Source: an uncultured Spirochaetota bacterium (GTDB lineage Bacteria > Spirochaetota > UBA4802 > UBA5368). Taken from it: a stretch of 6,105 nucleotides of DNA. The notes beneath the pieces were generated by a model, which was given only the letters and a program-made list of their open reading frames with translations, was not told the DNA's origin and did not search any database. Position 1 is the first letter of the stretch. Each line of letters opens with the position of its first letter. This document shows, piece by piece, positions 5,723 through 6,105 of the stretch. The DNA is taken from NCBI GenBank assembly GCA_937864375.1, contig CALMJO010000607.1:1-6105 (forward strand), in the 5' to 3' direction. Position numbers and translations under genes: made by a program.

Positions 5723-6062
5723 ATGAAAAGGGCAATTTTTCTCATTTTTGCGTGGATCGTATTCTCCCCCCCCCTGGCCGCCCAGCTCGTCGAGGATCTC
5801 CCCGTCCGGGCATATCAGGACATCATCATCGTCAACCAGGGCGGGACGACGCATGCGCTGATCACCATACTCATCCCGGCGGGGAAACACATTTATGGAA
5901 ACCCCAAGGGTCCAGGTGTCGGCAAACCGACTACGGTCACCATGGAGGCGATAAAAGGAATCACGCAGGGTGTGGCTCGATTTCTTCCGGCCGAGAAATA
6001 TACCCCGGCCGGGGAGCGCGAGTACGTGTGGGTTTACCGGGATTCAACACGCATTCTTATTC
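5723..6062 (+). CDS. Exported protein with DsbD N-terminal (disulfide-reductase)-like domain, 3' part missing
   Basis: The frame from ATG 5723 gives 113 genomic residues. Residues 1-20 (MKRAIFLIFAWIVF, then SPPLAA before QLVED) form a Sec signal peptide. The rest resembles the periplasmic immunoglobulin-like N-terminal domain of DsbD-type thiol:disulfide interchange proteins: hydrophobic strands DIIIVNQ and ALITILIPAGKHIYGN, a GPGVGKPTTV segment, GVARFLPAEKYTPAGEREYV and VYRDSTRILIP. In DsbD this domain passes electrons from the membrane domain to periplasmic partners. The paired cysteines used for this in E. coli DsbD are not visible in the part seen, so the activity is unproven. Whether a membrane domain and a thioredoxin domain follow cannot be told. 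At base 6063 the genome sequence ends in adapter, so the reading frame beyond Ile113/Pro114 is artificial. A run of nine C lies in the signal-peptide codons. Confidence 0.85.
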
Positions 6063-6105
6063 CTGTCTCTTATACACATCTGACGCTGCCGACGAATAGA
6101 GAGGT
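6063..6105. other. Nextera sequencing-library adapter (non-genomic)
   Basis: Bases 6063-6081 are exactly the 19-bp transposase mosaic end CTGTCTCTTATACACATCT. They are followed by GACGCTGCCGACGA (6082-6095) of the Nextera read-2 adapter. Bases 6096-6103 read ATAGAGAG, the reverse complement of the i5 index CTCTCTAT (S502/N502), and the final GT begins the next adapter segment. This is library DNA left on the contig, not a transposon. Confidence 0.98.

Noticed and set aside
6063..6081. Tn5/IS50 transposon end
   Set aside because: The mosaic end is followed by Illumina read-2 adapter and an index sequence, so it is library adapter and not a resident mobile element.
5578..6099. 173-codon plus-strand frame ending in CLLYTSDAADE
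   Set aside because: It runs antisense through the YkgJ-like gene, out of frame through the DsbD-like gene, and ends in adapter sequence.

Overview
The window looks like one short assembled contig from a fairly GC-rich Gram-negative-type bacterium. Coding strands use mostly G or C at third codon positions, and two proteins carry export signals. The gene set (PPDK, rhomboid, TPR protein, YkgJ-type cysteine protein, DsbD-N-like protein) does not fix the taxon. A spirochaete or another deep-branching environmental lineage is my weak guess only.

Layout: five genes run on the minus strand, in transcription order: a small YkgJ-family cysteine-cluster protein (5657-5331), a rhomboid intramembrane protease with a cysteine-bearing C-terminal tail (5243-4275), pyruvate phosphate dikinase with an extra lysine/alanine-rich C-terminus (4158-1333), a secreted TPR protein (1272-547), and the start of a protein I tentatively place with the prenyltransferase-like alpha/alpha-toroid hypotheticals (522 to about 113). 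Divergent from the first of these, on the plus strand, is the 5' part of an exported DsbD N-terminal-domain-like protein (5723-6062). A compact 65-bp intergenic region with promoter-like hexamers and a palindrome separates them.

Both contig ends are abnormal. The last 43 bases (6063-6105) are not genomic. They are the Nextera transposase mosaic end, the read-2 adapter and an i5 index, so the DsbD-like reading frame ends in adapter-encoded residues. The first ~125 bases encode, on the plus strand, a convincing fragment of N-acetylglucosamine-6-phosphate deacetylase. This abuts the toroid-like minus-strand gene head to head inside both coding regions, which suggests a chimeric join or, less likely, a real rearrangement.

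Biologically, PPDK is the metabolic core (pyruvate/PEP interconversion). The rhomboid, YkgJ-like and DsbD-like genes form a membrane/cysteine-rich neighbourhood. I see no mobile element, RNA gene, CRISPR array or defence system. The most distinctive biology is the histone-H1-like tail on PPDK, the Cys4 tail on the rhomboid, and a switch-like set of complementary GC segments around the TPR gene's ribosome binding site.
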